Assembly (NCBI GenBank): GCA_015501595.1
Contig: JADNRX010000404.1
Location: forward strand, 1-46,667
Source of the DNA: Hymenopellis radicata
Taxonomy: Eukaryota; Basidiomycota; Agaricomycetes; Agaricales; Physalacriaceae
Direction: 5' to 3'
Length of the DNA: 46,667 bases
Under the pieces are notes generated by a model. The model made no database searches and was not told where the DNA came from. It saw only the letters and a program-made list of their open reading frames with translations. Position 1 is the stretch's first letter; every line of letters starts with the position of its first letter. This document shows, in pieces, positions 9,178 to 20,853 of the stretch. A program made the position numbers and the translations under genes.

Positions 9178-11302
9178 ATGTCCTACCCTCTCTTCAGCGA
9201 TGCTTCATCGTGTGCTCTCATCGTCTTCGCGCTGCTACTCACCGTGATCATATATCGCGCTCCTCCTTCGCGTAGAGAAGAGCGCGCCCCCGGGCCCAAG
9301 CCATACCCTATCGTTGGCAATGCTCTCCAGATACCGTCGGAACATCCGGAGCAGACCTTCCAGGCCTGGTCCGACATTTATGGTATGGCCCATTCGCATC
9401 TCGTCCGCGGACTCGTCTGACCGTCTTTCCCAAAGGCGACGTTCTCCATCTTCGAGTCTTTTCGCAACCAATGATCGTTCTCAACTCTCTGTCGGCCGCT
9501 GAAGAACTTCTCGAGAAACGTGGCGCGATTTACTCCGACCGCCCGAGATTTGTACTGTTCTCTGAACTGTAGGTCGTCGTCCATGCCTAGCGGTCTTTTT
9601 CAAACTGCTTCCTTAGCATGGGCTGGAAGAACGCGTCGACACACGTTCGATAGTAGGGCGCATATATTTGTCTCCGCGAAGCCCTGAATGACCTTTCGTG
9701 CAGTGGGGCACGCTTTCGGAAGCATCGGCGCTTCATACATCAGACTTTCAATCAACGCGCTGCAAAGGAGCTCGCGCCTGTCCAGTATGAAGAAGCAGCG
9801 ACGCTCATCGGAGGCTTCTCCGAGACGCCCGAGGCCTTCGTCGACCATATTCGACGGTTAGTGCATTCCTATTCGGGATCGCGGTTCTGTAACGCGTCTG
9901 TCTATCCAGGTACTCCGCCGCTAGCATCCTCAAAATAACATACGGCACAGAGGTGAAGTCGGTCGATGATCTTTACGTCCGATTAGGTGCTTTTCGCGTT
10001 GACATCGAAATCGATGCGTTGTTGACGGCCGTTTGTATCAGCTGAAAGAGCGGGTACGTTGACAGTGCAATCGGGCACCCCGGCCGCTAGTCTCGTAGAC
10101 TACTTCCCTATCATAAGGTGACCGATGCGAAGAATTTCTCGATCGTGTTGCTAACACTTATTGTTATGCAGACATATACCCACATGGGCCCCGTTCTCGG
10201 GATTCAAACGAAATGCAGAAGAGGTGAAAGCCGCAGTGGAGCTCATGATGAACGTTCCGTATGAAACGGTCAAGGAGCAGATGGTCAGTGTCTTCTATGC
10301 ATATGAATGTGTCTCCGCGAGACTAGAATCTTCATACAGGTTCTGGGTACCGCGAAGCCCTCATTTACCGCTAGGCTTATCGAGGATCATCTTGAGGCCG
10401 GTGGTCTCAATGCTGACACGGAAGAAGACATTAAAGGTGTCGCTGGAACTCTCTACGCGGCCGCGGAAGACACAGTCTGTTTTCTTTCTCCGCAAGCTTG
10501 TCATAGATTGACCACCGGGTCTAGACCGCCTGCGTGATCACCTCGTTCATGTTAGCGATGGTGTTATATCCGGAAGTTCAGATGAAGGCCCAGCAGGAGC
10601 TAGATCGCGTGCTTGGTCCCCTCAAGGTTCCTACCTGCGACGATAGAGATGCCCTTCCGTACATCGAGAATGTTTTGAAAGAGGTGTACAGGTATATTAC
10701 GTTGCGACCTCGTTTCCTGACGACATTTGAACTGACGGGGATTAGATGGAACCCTCCAGTGCCTCTAGGTCTGCCGCACCGTGTCATGCAAGACGACGTA
10801 TACTGCGACCATGTCATCCCTGAAGGAAGCACCATTCTAGCAAATGTATAGTACGTCTCCTGCGGCTTTCCTAACGCGTATCATATGGAACCGTCGCTGC
10901 AATGTAGTGCCATTCTCAAGAACTGCTCGGATCCGGACGTCTTCCGCCCAGAACGATTCATGGAGGAGTCTGTTGCTTTTGATCCCCGTGAGGTCGTTTT
11001 CGGGTTCGGAAGAAGGTTTGTTCTGTGGCGCTGCTGGAAGTGCTGATGCTGAGTATCATCATATCAGAAAATGCCCGGGAAAATACTTTGCAGACCATGG
11101 ATTTTGGATGGCGATGGTCATGATATTGGCCAAATTCACGATATGTAAGAAGCGGGATGCGAGCGGCCATGTCCACGAGCCCGAAGCTCGGTTCGAAACG
11201 GGTTTTGTCAGGTCAGCACATTTCGCAGTTCTTCCGAGCTGGTCGTTGACGATTCTCAGGCATCCAAAGAAGTTCGCGTGTGATATCATAGCACGGCAGT
11301 AG
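9178..11302 (+). CDS. Cytochrome P450 monooxygenase, 497 aa, 13 exons
   Basis: A complete haem-thiolate monooxygenase of the type common in mushroom xenobiotic and secondary metabolism; substrate unknown. Exons: 9178-9382, 9436-9568, 9617-9652, 9704-9856, 9910-9986, 10042-10117, 10172-10283, 10340-10474, 10525-10691, 10746-10850, 10908-11015, 11068-11211, 11260-11302. All phases agree, giving 497 residues, normal for the family. Landmarks in order: N-terminal membrane anchor ([15 protein letters not shown]), proline-rich hinge ([12 protein letters not shown]), helix C (FRKHRR), helix I (AAAEDTT, split by an intron), helix K ExxR (EVYR), FRPERF, and the haem loop FGFGRRKCPG with the axial Cys. 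It resembles Agaricomycete clans often named O-methylsterigmatocystin-oxidoreductase-like. A TTTAAAAG box lies about 45 bp upstream. No biosynthetic partners adjoin it. Confidence 0.93.
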
Positions 11303-11742
11303 CCATTAGTTCCTCTCTATCTCATTGACTTATGACTCCTGTCCAAACTACTCATACACAATGTCCCTTTAATTCATCGCGTTGGATACACGGTTTCGAT
11401 AACGGCACAAGCGAAAATGGACTCAATGCACTCGAGGTATTGAATTGAAGACGGAGGCGGCCCAAACAATGACGCCACGATGTGATGCACCCTTTGCTTC
11501 TCCCGCATATTGCAGAGGCCAGGATCACCCCAATTGACACACAAAACCCAAAGATGATATTTTACAGACATATATAGTACACGACATAATGATTACAGGT
11601 ACGATGCTACTAGACTGGTTTTTTGAGATGCACATAGTATGACGAGAAGAGAAAATACCCAATACAAATGTCCCAAAAATGTCACCAAACTACACGTCGA
11701 TGCGTGTTTTTCATGTTTCCCACAGACAAAGGCCAATTGTGT
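11303..11742. other. Convergent intergenic region, no gene seen
   Basis: Separates the 3' ends of the P450 (plus) and the DUF6699 gene (minus); presumably 3' untranslated sequence of both. No open frame here has recognisable features. Confidence 0.5.
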
Positions 11743-13042
11743 TCAGGCCGACGGCTTGCCGAAAACAAGTTTCGCAACACCCTGTGCCCCAGCATCCTTG
11801 TCCACCTCGATGCCCACCAAACGGGTCCGTTCCCCAAGCCAGTCGATACGCCTAACGCCGCCGTCCCATCCCCCACCCATCTTCTGGCAGCGCGTCTCGT
11901 ATGCGCGTGTCACCTTTCGCTGCGCGCGCGTCCCCTTGCCCAGAGCCTCCCATTCCTCGTGGGAGACCCTGACAGACAGCGCGTTGTGCAGCGCGCAGAG
12001 CAGATCCTGGTTGGAAATGGGCACCTTGCTGTTGCCCGACGCAGAAGGCGCAGTGGTCCCGATGAAGAACTTGCCGCCTTTCGAGCTCGAAGATTGCACG
12101 ACGATAGACCAGGGCAGCCGGTCGCACCGCAGGACCAGCTTGTTGAACGTGGGCGGATCAGTCGCAGGCTGAGCCAAGGTGTGACTGGGGACCGGCGTGC
12201 GCGTATTTCGGTCCACGACTGAGTGAGGCGACGGAGTGTATGTCACGTCGTACGAGATTGGAGCACTGTGGAGGCGGCTTGACGCAAGGAGCGGGTGCAT
12301 GTGTAGAGTTTCCGTGCGATTGGGGTTTTGGAAAGATACGTGAGGATCTGAGTATTGGAGCCGTCAGTATGTAAAACTTCGATGATGGCGGGGGAAATTG
12401 TTACGAACGTTGAGCACCGGGCGCAGAGCCTGCGTGTCCGTGCCCGTGCCAGGTGTGGGTTTGTTTCAAGACGGGGCGGTGCGGTGGCCGGTCGTGACAA
12501 ACACTGGCAGAACTCGATGTTCGCGGAGGAGGGGCAATGATACAGTGACTGTGAGAAGAACTCAAGCTCGGAGGATGAATAGAAGTCGTAGAATTCGTCC
12601 GAGAATCACTACCGGAGTGGGATACAGATGAAGCGTAGATTGGATAAGGAATGTCTGATGGTAGTTAGTCCACATGTGCCGCGACATTGGAGAACAAGGA
12701 CTTACGATATTCGTGCTTGTAGCTCGAAGACTGAGGCAATGGTGCCCGTTTTGGGACCGACTGTCCTTTGGTCGTTCGATGTGTCGTAGAGTCATAAGTG
12801 TTGTATCGTAGAGGAGAAGGCGGCACAGATCGACCCGCCGTGTAGCTGTCGCTTCTCTTTGGGTTCGGACGCACGGGAGACGCGCCGGATGAAGTGTAGA
12901 TGTATGCTGCGTTAGAGGAGGGCGAACGTCGGTGAAGCTTCGATTCGCGGCTAGACGACGAGGAGGGTGAAGGAGTCGACGACGACGAAGACTTTTTCGT
13001 GGAGTGGCCCCCACCAAAGAGACTGCGAAGGTAAGACGCCAT
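11743..13042 (-). CDS. DUF6699-domain protein, about 395 aa, 3 exons
   Basis: Exons 13042-12706, 12654-12409 and 12347-11743; phases agree. The first two exons are low-complexity and disordered: a MASYLRSLFGGG start, a long serine/proline tract (SSSSSTPSPSSSSS) and a His-rich stretch (THTWHGHGHAG). The third carries a compact domain that I match to DUF6699, a basidiomycete-expanded family of unknown function: LHMHPLLASSRL, then RCDRLPWSIVVQ, then a C-terminal helix-strand unit with SNQDLLCALHNALS and GGGWDGGVRRIDWLG. A TATATAAG box lies about 85-90 bp upstream on the minus strand. The domain call rests on pattern memory only. Confidence 0.75.
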
Positions 13043-13860
13043 GGTTCAGAAGCTTTAGTGTCGAAGCTAACTATTAGGATGTCAAGAACGGACGACCTAG
13101 GAAATGAAGGCGATCCTGACCTATCCTTATATACAAAGCCTCGCGATTTGTACGAAGATTCAGAAGACCAGTGACGGTCGAGATTAGAACCCCAAATCCA
13201 GGTGCCAGGCGATGAAGTAAGTAATAACGCAGACAGCGCCTTCCGACTGATCGAAGGTTTCGAGTCAGGCGCGTTACCGCAGGAACCCTTAAGGCCTTAT
13301 GTCCGAGTCGGTTGCGTTTGGCGAATCTCGCTCTTGAGCCCGCAATGCTCCGGTATCTCCGGGGAGGATTGGAAAAAAAACATCATGAATCTGTCTCCCT
13401 GCAGCCTTGTGAGGTAAAGGGCGCACTCCAATTAGCTCGACCTATGATGCGAATGCTCCAGAATGCCGACCACATTGCAAACACGCGTCAAGGGTCGGGA
13501 CCTGAACCTAGCCGACCATCATGGTTGCCTGCGCTTTGGTATTATTGACATCCCGCCTATTGACTGAAAGAGTCATGGTTGGGTAATCATTACGCGCGAA
13601 GGAAATAGAGATACATACGCTATAGTGCGCGCCTCACGCCGCCCAACCCCCGTTCTTCGTGTACGTATGGTCGAGAAGATTAATTTCCAGGAAGTTGTGA
13701 CGGAACTGCAGGATGAGAGGTGCGGTTGCTGGTATGGGCATTGCTTGAGTGCTATCCGGCCTGAGGTACCGACGTCCCGACCTCGTGCTGTTCTAGGAAG
13801 GTTTAGCGAGATTTGCATTGCGATGCTTTCACTCGGATTAGTTCCATTAGAAAACTTGAT
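13043..13860. other. Intergenic, no gene seen
   Basis: Contains the DUF6699 promoter at its left edge (TATATAAG near 13126-13133, minus strand). The rest has only short unsupported open frames. Confidence 0.4.
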
Positions 13861-13869
13861 AAAGGAATC

Positions 13870-14790
13870 CACAGCTCTGTCTTGCTGTTTCCGCAAGTGG
13901 TATGGTTGTATCGTTTCTGATAGTTGACCAAAAGAGACAGCTGACGAGAACGTGTATTCGAAGGTACGCCGACTGACGTCTCTTGACAAAAATGCTAGCG
14001 ACACTGGAATATGACGACAAATGAGAGGAGGGAATGCAATAAGCGAGAATCGACGCACACAAAATTGGATACCAGTTGACTGACATTGCCCAGGATTGAT
14101 TATTTCTTCGCAAGAAAAACTGAAGATGTCGTCGGTTAGAGTAATGACGCGATACACACAAAGATACACACTTATCACCTTCGAGGAACAACTTATTGAA
14201 ATGAACAGGGCTTGGAGTACATCCAAAATCTCCGGAATTACATGGGTTATCCGTGATCACGGTCAAAACCGTGGCGCAAGAAGTGTTGAAAACGCGCCCT
14301 ATACGGATTGCTTAACTATATGTATAATCACTGACCAAAGACAGCCTACATGTCCCCGGTGGACCATTACTGAGGTCAGGAATATTGGCAATGCCGTATC
14401 TCGGAGAACGTGAGTGCGGTCATGAGCCGAAGGGTAAGGACTGACAGATAGCCCCCAGGACAAATTGCGCCCGCCAATCCAAAGAGAGTAGTGAGACCGA
14501 ACGCTAACGATATCATTGAGGTAACTTGGGGTGGAGTGAGAAGTGTTTTGGAAAGGCCGTAGTCGTCTTCGAATAATAAGATGTATCAGACATGATGGGA
14601 ATACGGTGATGAATGTCGTCGTTACCTCGTCTGGCATTGGCAAGTTGATGATTTCATCAGCAACTGAACTGTCGGAGGCGGTTCAATTCATACGTCCGAC
14701 TGTTGCGCGGTCAAGAGTGCCAATCACAGCGACGATCATGATGATCTCCATGGAGTGTGGCATTCGTTTGACCTCTGTTGAATGGGATAA
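13870..14790 (-). other. Scattered exon-like fragments of a possible membrane protein
   Basis: On the minus strand, stretches bounded by plausible GT-AG sites read as protein but cannot be joined into one frame. They are MEIIMIVAVIGTLDRATVG (about 14760-14700), a DDYGLSKTLLTPPQ segment followed by a hydrophobic AFGLTTLFGLAGAIC (about 14568-14450), YG-IANIPDLSNGPPG (about 14400), and FFLRRNNQSWAMSVN leading to a hydrophobic ILCASILAYC (about 14120-14040). The hydrophobic pieces suggest a multi-pass membrane protein, perhaps a transporter. I cannot assign a family; it may be decayed, mis-assembled or chance. Confidence 0.25.
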
Positions 14791-14799
14791 GTAAGAAAC

Positions 14800-17103
14800 A
14801 CAGAATGGATATCGAGAGCAGTGGCCCGTATTGGTTCGGCATGGCACTAATGAACGTGTAGGTTCTGTGACAGGATGAAGAATAGTCCAGAGCCCTTTCA
14901 GGTAAACCATTTGCGTTCAACGAGAAGGGTCATTGAAGGATAATGAAACTTGTTGAGTTCCGAAGGCGTTTACAAGGAGCCTGCGATTGCGAACTGCTCG
15001 CGACACGTTCTAGCTACCTATCACTTCGGCGTCGGCATCCATTGCCTTGCCTTCGTTGCCTATATGATGAACAATGTGGCATCAAAACGTTTGCCCGTTT
15101 TCAGCGCGTCTGATAAATCTAAGGAGAAACGACGGAGTCGGCACCGAACAAGACTAGAATGGGAAAGAGACTAACCTGGAAAAGGTAGTCGGCGCCTTGC
15201 TTGACGCGTCGTCTGCTGCGACTGCTTAGCGCTCATCGTGGTTGAAGGAGAAGGGTCGTCGCTGGGAATATCGGTTCGAGTTCCGACTCGGGCGCTTTCA
15301 GCCGGCACGGTCCGAAAGTTCCTTGACGCTAACCAAGTCTGAACCAAGTACTACACCAGTTGTTGCTCGTCCGAGAATCACTAATTACAGCACGCTTACT
15401 GCTTCTGTTGCCGCTGATTAAATTTGGTCAGATACAACTTTCTACATTTAGCATCCTTACCATGACTAAAGTTCAGCTTACGTCAGGTTGTCATTCTACG
15501 GCGAAAGTCGTCGAAACATGGCAGCTGCGACGCGTCGCCGAAGATAAGCGAGTGACCAGGTCTTATTCGATCATGAATCACTCTTGTAGAGTTCCTTGAG
15601 CTTGTTCTCATCACCGTGTCCAGAGTCTGTTGTCTTGTGTACAAGACGAGAGGTCTACACTACGCACGAGCATCTCTGGCTCTTGAGGCCATACTCATCC
15701 GCACATTTTATTGTCCTCTTGTTGGAGCTCTACATAAGCTTGTCTTCAAGCTGTGGCGTCTGCCTAGGGCCCGGGGAGACTATGTCAGAGCTGTCTTGCG
15801 GAATTTACGGCGTCTGAATTCTCTTGTTCCTCTCGCATTCCCTCTATTGAACATCAACATCTCAATGCTTCACTGGCAATTCGATCCTTGCTCGCCTCAA
15901 CATCTCCTCGAGGTGCATCCTTCGTCATATGCGTCGAACTCGTACACGCTTTGTTAGTTATCGCTATACGTCTATCCTCGTCTTGGGCGTTGCGCTAGTG
16001 AGCGTCGACGGCTTTGGAATGACGAGGATTAGAGAACTGTAAGCTTCTCGTTCCCTGTATCTTTCACTCCTTAACTCGATTCACAGGTGTTTTCTACGAT
16101 GGTGCTCACTAGCCATTATGAATCATAACCTATTCACAGAGGGTCTCTCTTCAACTTTCCTCTATTGATCTCTAGATCTATGATGCTCAAGGTTACCGGA
16201 ACTCGTTCCTATGATGATATCAGGATACTAGCGGTATTGCTCACTTCGATATCGTTCTTCGGGTAGGAGCATCTTCGGAGTCAGTCACGGTACGTTTCCT
16301 TGAAATTGCGGACATGTTGAAGTTGTATACTTAAGATGTACGATGCAAGAATACTACCCATAGTATGACATGCAGGATGATGATCACAAAAGCGTACCAA
16401 ATATACCGAAGCATGTGAGCTTCTTTCTTGTTCAAGACTTGACCTATGTATATGATTGGTTCCTTGATTCTACGACGCGTATGTCGCGTCGAGTCATGCG
16501 TATGCGTTGATTTTGTTAAGCATCTCTATATCATGATGTCCATTGGGTCGGCTTCCCGTCCGTAAGGTATGAAGGGGTATTTTTGTCCTCTTGAGAACAG
16601 ATTCAATGTAATATCAGTGACGGCCCAGACCACAGTGTGTCCTCGAAGTCTGATTTATCCGATAGCCATCTCCCGACTCGTCAAGTGCCATATTGACTTC
16701 CACAGTTCAATTCGAGTTGGGGTGGAGATATCGCCGGGAGCATAAGGTCTAGAGTAGTTTTTCCTTCCCTTTGAACGTGGGGAAATAGTTACACCTGCTT
16801 GTGTCGGTGGTTTCGGGCGCTCATCAAACTTTCGCACTTACAACTTGGCGACCACCGTGCCTCGAATGTGATTCATATCACTTGCGCTACCGTAAAAGTT
16901 GAGCCGTTTTCTCACCCTCTGGGACATAAAAAGCGGACCAGACACGACAGTCGACACCCCGCACGATTCCTGAACAGAATCCAAGACGTCATCGACGCCA
17001 ATCCTTATTTGAAAGTCGTGCCACCGCGTTTTGATCAGTTTTGCTCCGTTTGCTCCTCTCATCTGGACCACCACCACCACTGCTTTCCCGCACATCCTAT
17101 ACG
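14800..17103. other. Gene-poor region
   Basis: Over 2 kb without a gene I can support. The longest plus-strand open frame (15616-15957, 113 codons) has no recognisable motif and no convincing flanking splice sites. The final part is the upstream region of the PalI-family gene. Confidence 0.45.
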
Positions 17104-18002
17104 ATGACAAGAGCATTCTGCATTCCGGGCATCCTATTCCTCGCTGTAGCCTTTGTGCTCAGTATGCTGGTCTCCATTTCGCTCCCGTACCTCACAGCGC
17201 TTGATATCGCTCGCACCGATTTTATCCATGGCGGCCAGGTTCAGGGAGAGGGCATCACAGAGATCCGGGTACGCTCCCATCCATTGCATAGTTTGAGCCG
17301 CAAGGCTAACCCATTTCCCTGCAGTTCGGTGTATGGTCAGCGCTTAATTCATCTGGATGATATACAGGCGATTTAACAACTGATTTTAGGGCGAACTGCA
17401 GATATGATACCAACGGTGACAGGACTTGCACTGATGCGCACCATGGGTACTCTGTTTTTATCCAGAACGCAGACAGGACGGAAACAGTCGACATCGGTGC
17501 CTCTTGGACGCGTGGTCTAGCCGTTCATCCTGTTGGTAAGTGTTCGGAACCGATATTCATCATGGCCTAGTCTAATCTTGACTGTTTAGCGACCGCGGTT
17601 ACATTCATAGCCTTGTGCATGTCCTTCTCGCAGCATGTCACTGTCACCCTACTCGCATCCATCACTTCCTTCTTTGCGGCTTTGCTCACGCTCATCGCGT
17701 TTGCCATCGACATCGCGCTCTTTGCCTACCTCAAGCACCAGGTCAATAAGCTCAACGGTCTGAGCCCCAACACAAAGCCTGGCCCAGGTACACGCGCCTT
17801 TCACTCAAGTTTTTCTCCGCACTAACGAAGCGGTTTCTCAGGATTCTGGCTCACATTTGTTAGCTTAATCCTCTTGCTTCTAGCCGGCTGCACCGTGTGC
17901 TTTGGACGCAGAAAGGAACGCATGTCCAGTGCCTCCTCATACCCCTCATACCCCATGTCCTCCAAGTCCAGCGGTTTCCTCTCACGATTCCGTCGGAACT
18001 AG
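17104..18002 (+). CDS. PalI/Rim9-type four-TM membrane protein, 226 aa, 5 exons
   Basis: Exons 17104-17268, 17325-17335 (11 nt), 17390-17535, 17590-17787, 17842-18002; phases agree. The layout is that of the SUR7/PalI superfamily. There is a first membrane segment (IPGILFLAVAFVLSMLVSIS), then an extracellular loop with the hallmark IRFGVW-ANCRYD region and a Cys pair, then three more membrane segments (TAVTFIALCMSFS, SITSFFAALLTLIAF, FVSLILLLLAGCTVC). A short basic-serine tail ends RFRRN. PalI/Rim9 works at the plasma membrane with PalH/Rim21 in sensing alkaline pH; membership is seen from the pattern, the pH role is inferred. The short cytoplasmic tail suggests a Rim9-like form rather than the long-tailed Aspergillus PalI. 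Confidence 0.8.
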
Positions 18003-18507
18003 ATCACGGACCATTCATTTTCTATACCTCGAAGCTCCTAAATGACACTCTTTGCTGCCCCTATTTATTTGTTGACTGTTATCCTGCCGAAATTCATGCT
18101 TTCAAAACATCCTCTGGGAGTGTGCGTCGTGTTGACAGGCTGCGGGGCATCTTATTGTCTCGACGCGTTCTTCGCGTCCGCTAATTGCGCAGCAGCCTCC
18201 CCGGGGTAACCGTGTTCGTCACATGCTTTTATTGATGATTTCTTTGAGTCTATGTTGAATAGGACAGCTTAATGGCGACCCGCTGCTGGTGAGGATACTA
18301 GCCAGCTCCAACGATACTGATCAGATGATGATTTTTCGCACCCTCCAACTGTGCACTCTTGGTGGCGATGGTCGGCTCGGTGAACGGTACGGTCAACCAA
18401 CGTGACGTCTCATAGAAGCGACAAAAGGTGTGCGAGGTTCGTCAAGCTGAGAAACGGTTTATACCCTTTATCTTGCCGCTCGGTTTACCATGTCTCCTTG
18501 AATCAAC
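18003..18507. other. Intergenic, promoter region of the DUF6534 gene
   Basis: About 500 bp between two same-strand genes; no coding signal seen. Confidence 0.5.
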
Positions 18508-20503
18508 ATGGCTCCCGACCGACAAAGTCACATTCTTGCGGAAATTCACGAAACGTACGTTGAGCCCGAGTCGTTTAGGTCTTTGATTGATTTTCCTGTC
18601 TAGAACTGCGCCTCTCGTATGTAGTTTTGACGATTATCTTACCAGCCCTGATGTTCGCTGTACATAGTTCCTCGGGTACACTGCGACCTGGGCATTATAC
18701 GGTGCTCTATGTGTTCAGACTTGTATGTTTCCTCGTACCATCCGAGTCTTTTGTGTTATGCCAGCATCTCACACGACTCCATAGATATCTACCACGTTTC
18801 TTTCCCGAGAGACCGCGCGATCTCCAAGATCATGATCCTCGGCCTCTTCGCATTGGAAACTCTCCAAACGGTACTCCTCACGGTCGACATGTCCAGCGTC
18901 TTCGCGGCTCACTATGGCGATATCGCGAACCTGCGGGAAACCCACACGCTGTGGTTGTCGGTTCCTGTCTTGACGGGGTTGAGTCAGTATCCTCTTCTCT
19001 GCCTTGGTTCCAACTGACCCGTTCTTAGTTGAATGCACCGTGCAGCTCTTCTACAGCTATCGCGTATCCGTGCTCAGCGGATCGAAGGTCTTGGGATGTG
19101 CGATTGCTTCGGTACGCGGCACCCTTGTATTGGTCGGAGAAGCTGACTATGCACCCTAGATTGCTGTGTCCAGTTTTGTAGCTGCTATCCTTGATGGCGT
19201 GCTTCAGCTCAAGCACGGTCTGTATTCCCACACCGCCCGAGAGCTATCTTTGGCGCCTTGTGTCGTGCGTCCTCCTCATGACCGCCTAATTGAGGTCGAC
19301 TCATTTCCTTCCTCAGGTTTGGCTGGCAGGGAGTGCGTTATGCGATGTCATCATTGCGGCGATGCAGACGTACTATGTTCGTTCCCTTGCCTTTCCCAGA
19401 AACGCTGGCTGAGCGCCTATGTAGCTTGTCAAAATGGATGTCGCGTTTAAAGCCACTCGCAACAGGATTGCTCGACTGGTGAGGCTGACGATCGAGACTG
19501 GAATATTGACCGGTACGCCAGTCCCTCTCATGCTCGTGTAAGTGCAACGAGCTAAACGGGGTTTCTTTTCAGCTACCGCCGCAACAATCGTACTTGTTTT
19601 CCTTGCTGTCAACGAGGAGACGTACAACACAGGACCAGCGTTCTACTTGAGCAAGCTATACACAAACGCGCTCTTGATGATATTCAACAGCCGTGCGCGC
19701 ATCGAGCAGTCTCAGGCTGTCCTCGGTACAGGCGCAGGCATATTCTTCGCCCACCGCGACAGTAATGTAGGCGTAAGCACCAGCTTTTCCGCCCCGGAGA
19801 GGCACAGCACGCAGGCCATTCGTCCCACTCCTCCAGCTAAAGACTCTGAGACTGCGCTCCAAGCTTCAGTCAGTCGACTCGCTTGTGTTACCCGAGATCC
19901 CCGATACTGATCGAGTGACTGCAGAACACGCCGCCGCCGACTCCTTCGGGAAATAGGAAGTTCGAGCAGCCGCCACACTATGGAGGGCATTCCCCGGAGA
20001 GGTCAGACAGCGTGTCGACGTTACAGGGTCCCCCGGCGTACCGATACTCCCCGGAGGATTCGCCTCCGGCGACGCCTACTTTCGGTGGCGATCGTGAGAA
20101 GGCGCGTATTCGATCTATGAGCGGGCGGTCGCGACCTGGGACTTCGGAGAGCTCCAGGTCTTTGACTGCGGTCCATAGCCCTCTGCGGGATACATTTTCA
20201 CGACCGGGAACAGCGGAAAGCTCACAGAGTTTGAGTCCGGTACGGGATGCCTTCAATGTTGCAATTCCTCCGCGGGGGCGGTTGCGTTCGGATTCGCGCC
20301 CTGGGACGGCGCCAGCAGGACCCAGTGACCATTCGCGTTGGTTAGATTCTCAGTATGTTCCCGTCAGGCGCGGGCCCAGCGCCCCATGGATCGGTAGACA
20401 ATTGACGCGCGCTCCTTCCTTGGACACATCAGGCATATTGAGCGCAGCTAATGAAGAATCACAGCCACCAAGAGAGGGAATCCAAAGGGGTGTGGCATTG
20501 TAA
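18508..20503 (+). CDS. DUF6534 multi-pass membrane protein, 506 aa, 10 exons
   Basis: Exons 18508-18554, 18604-18616, 18668-18722, 18785-18982, 19029-19111, 19160-19261, 19317-19376, 19425-19512, 19573-19868, 19925-20503; phases agree. It follows the order of the basidiomycete DUF6534 family, probably seven membrane helices: FLGYTATWALYGALCVQ, KIMILGLFALETLQTVLLT, LSVPVLTGLIECTVQLFYSY with the following RVSVLS, VWLAGSALCDVIIAAMQTY, and the family-typical cytoplasmic end with LTIETGILTATAAT and LSKLYTNALLMIFNSR. Function in the family is unknown. An unusually long tail of about 250 residues follows, Ser/Pro/Arg-rich, with three imperfect SRPGT-type repeats, probably disordered and phosphorylated. 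Confidence 0.88.
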
Positions 20504-20639
20504 TTCAGAACTAGACAAACAGCTAGCTACCATGTAAACACTGTACTACTCCTGGTCATTCATTTGCAGTCACCCAGAAAACTTCAACTGAAGAATTCCG
20601 ATAGTGAACAGCAAAAAAGAGAAGAAAAAAGGGTTCCCC

Positions 20640-20821
20640 CGACGACACAAGCCTGTACTGCAGTGGCAAGGTCATCGCGCCTCCGTGTTGCAAGCAGAGC
20701 ACAGAGAACAAGGGCGGCAAAAATTAGATAACCAAATACGGGAGGCGGTGCCTCCGTAATAGTGGTTAAACTATTAAGAACAGATACTACACTTGATCTA
20801 AGCCAAAAGGCCAGAGTGGTA
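20640..20821 (-). ncRNA. U2 spliceosomal snRNA
   Basis: The minus strand carries the near-invariant U2 5' half: GGCCTTTTGGC, then TTAGATCAAG, then the branch-point-pairing block GTGTAGTATCTGTTCTT (GTAGTA at 20790-20785). Stem IIa follows (TAATAGTTT with its complement), then a GC-rich stem IIb (GGAGGC/GCCTCC), then the Sm-binding site AATTTTTG at 20725-20718. Further on come stem III and a stem IV whose loop has the conserved ACTGCAGTAC. The RNA pairs with the intron branch point in the spliceosome. Ends are estimated from homologous U2 structure, to within about 5 nt. Nothing suggests a pseudogene: all functional blocks are intact. Confidence 0.93.
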
Positions 20822-20847
20822 GAGAACCAAGGCGTTCGAGTCGCGGC

Positions 20848-20853
20848 TTTATA
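20848..20853 (-). promoter_or_regulatory. TATA element of the U2 snRNA gene
   Basis: The minus strand reads CCTATAAAGCC about 28-33 nt upstream of the inferred U2 5' end, the correct spacing for a TATA box. This supports transcription from this copy. Confidence 0.65.

Noticed and set aside
9178..13042. Secondary-metabolite gene cluster around the P450
   Set aside because: No synthase, transferase or transporter adjoins it; the neighbours are a DUF6699 protein and an unknown coding trace.
13573..14226. 217-codon minus-strand open frame
   Set aside because: It crosses plausible introns and is protein-like only in short pieces; as one frame it has no coherent fold or family. The pieces are reported as a weak trace instead.
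15255..15300. Sequence resembling a tRNA T-arm (GGTTCGAGTTCC)
   Set aside because: The stem is imperfect and no D-arm or acceptor stem lies upstream.
15616..15957. 113-codon plus-strand open frame in the gene-poor region
   Set aside because: No motif, no promoter element and no convincing splice context.
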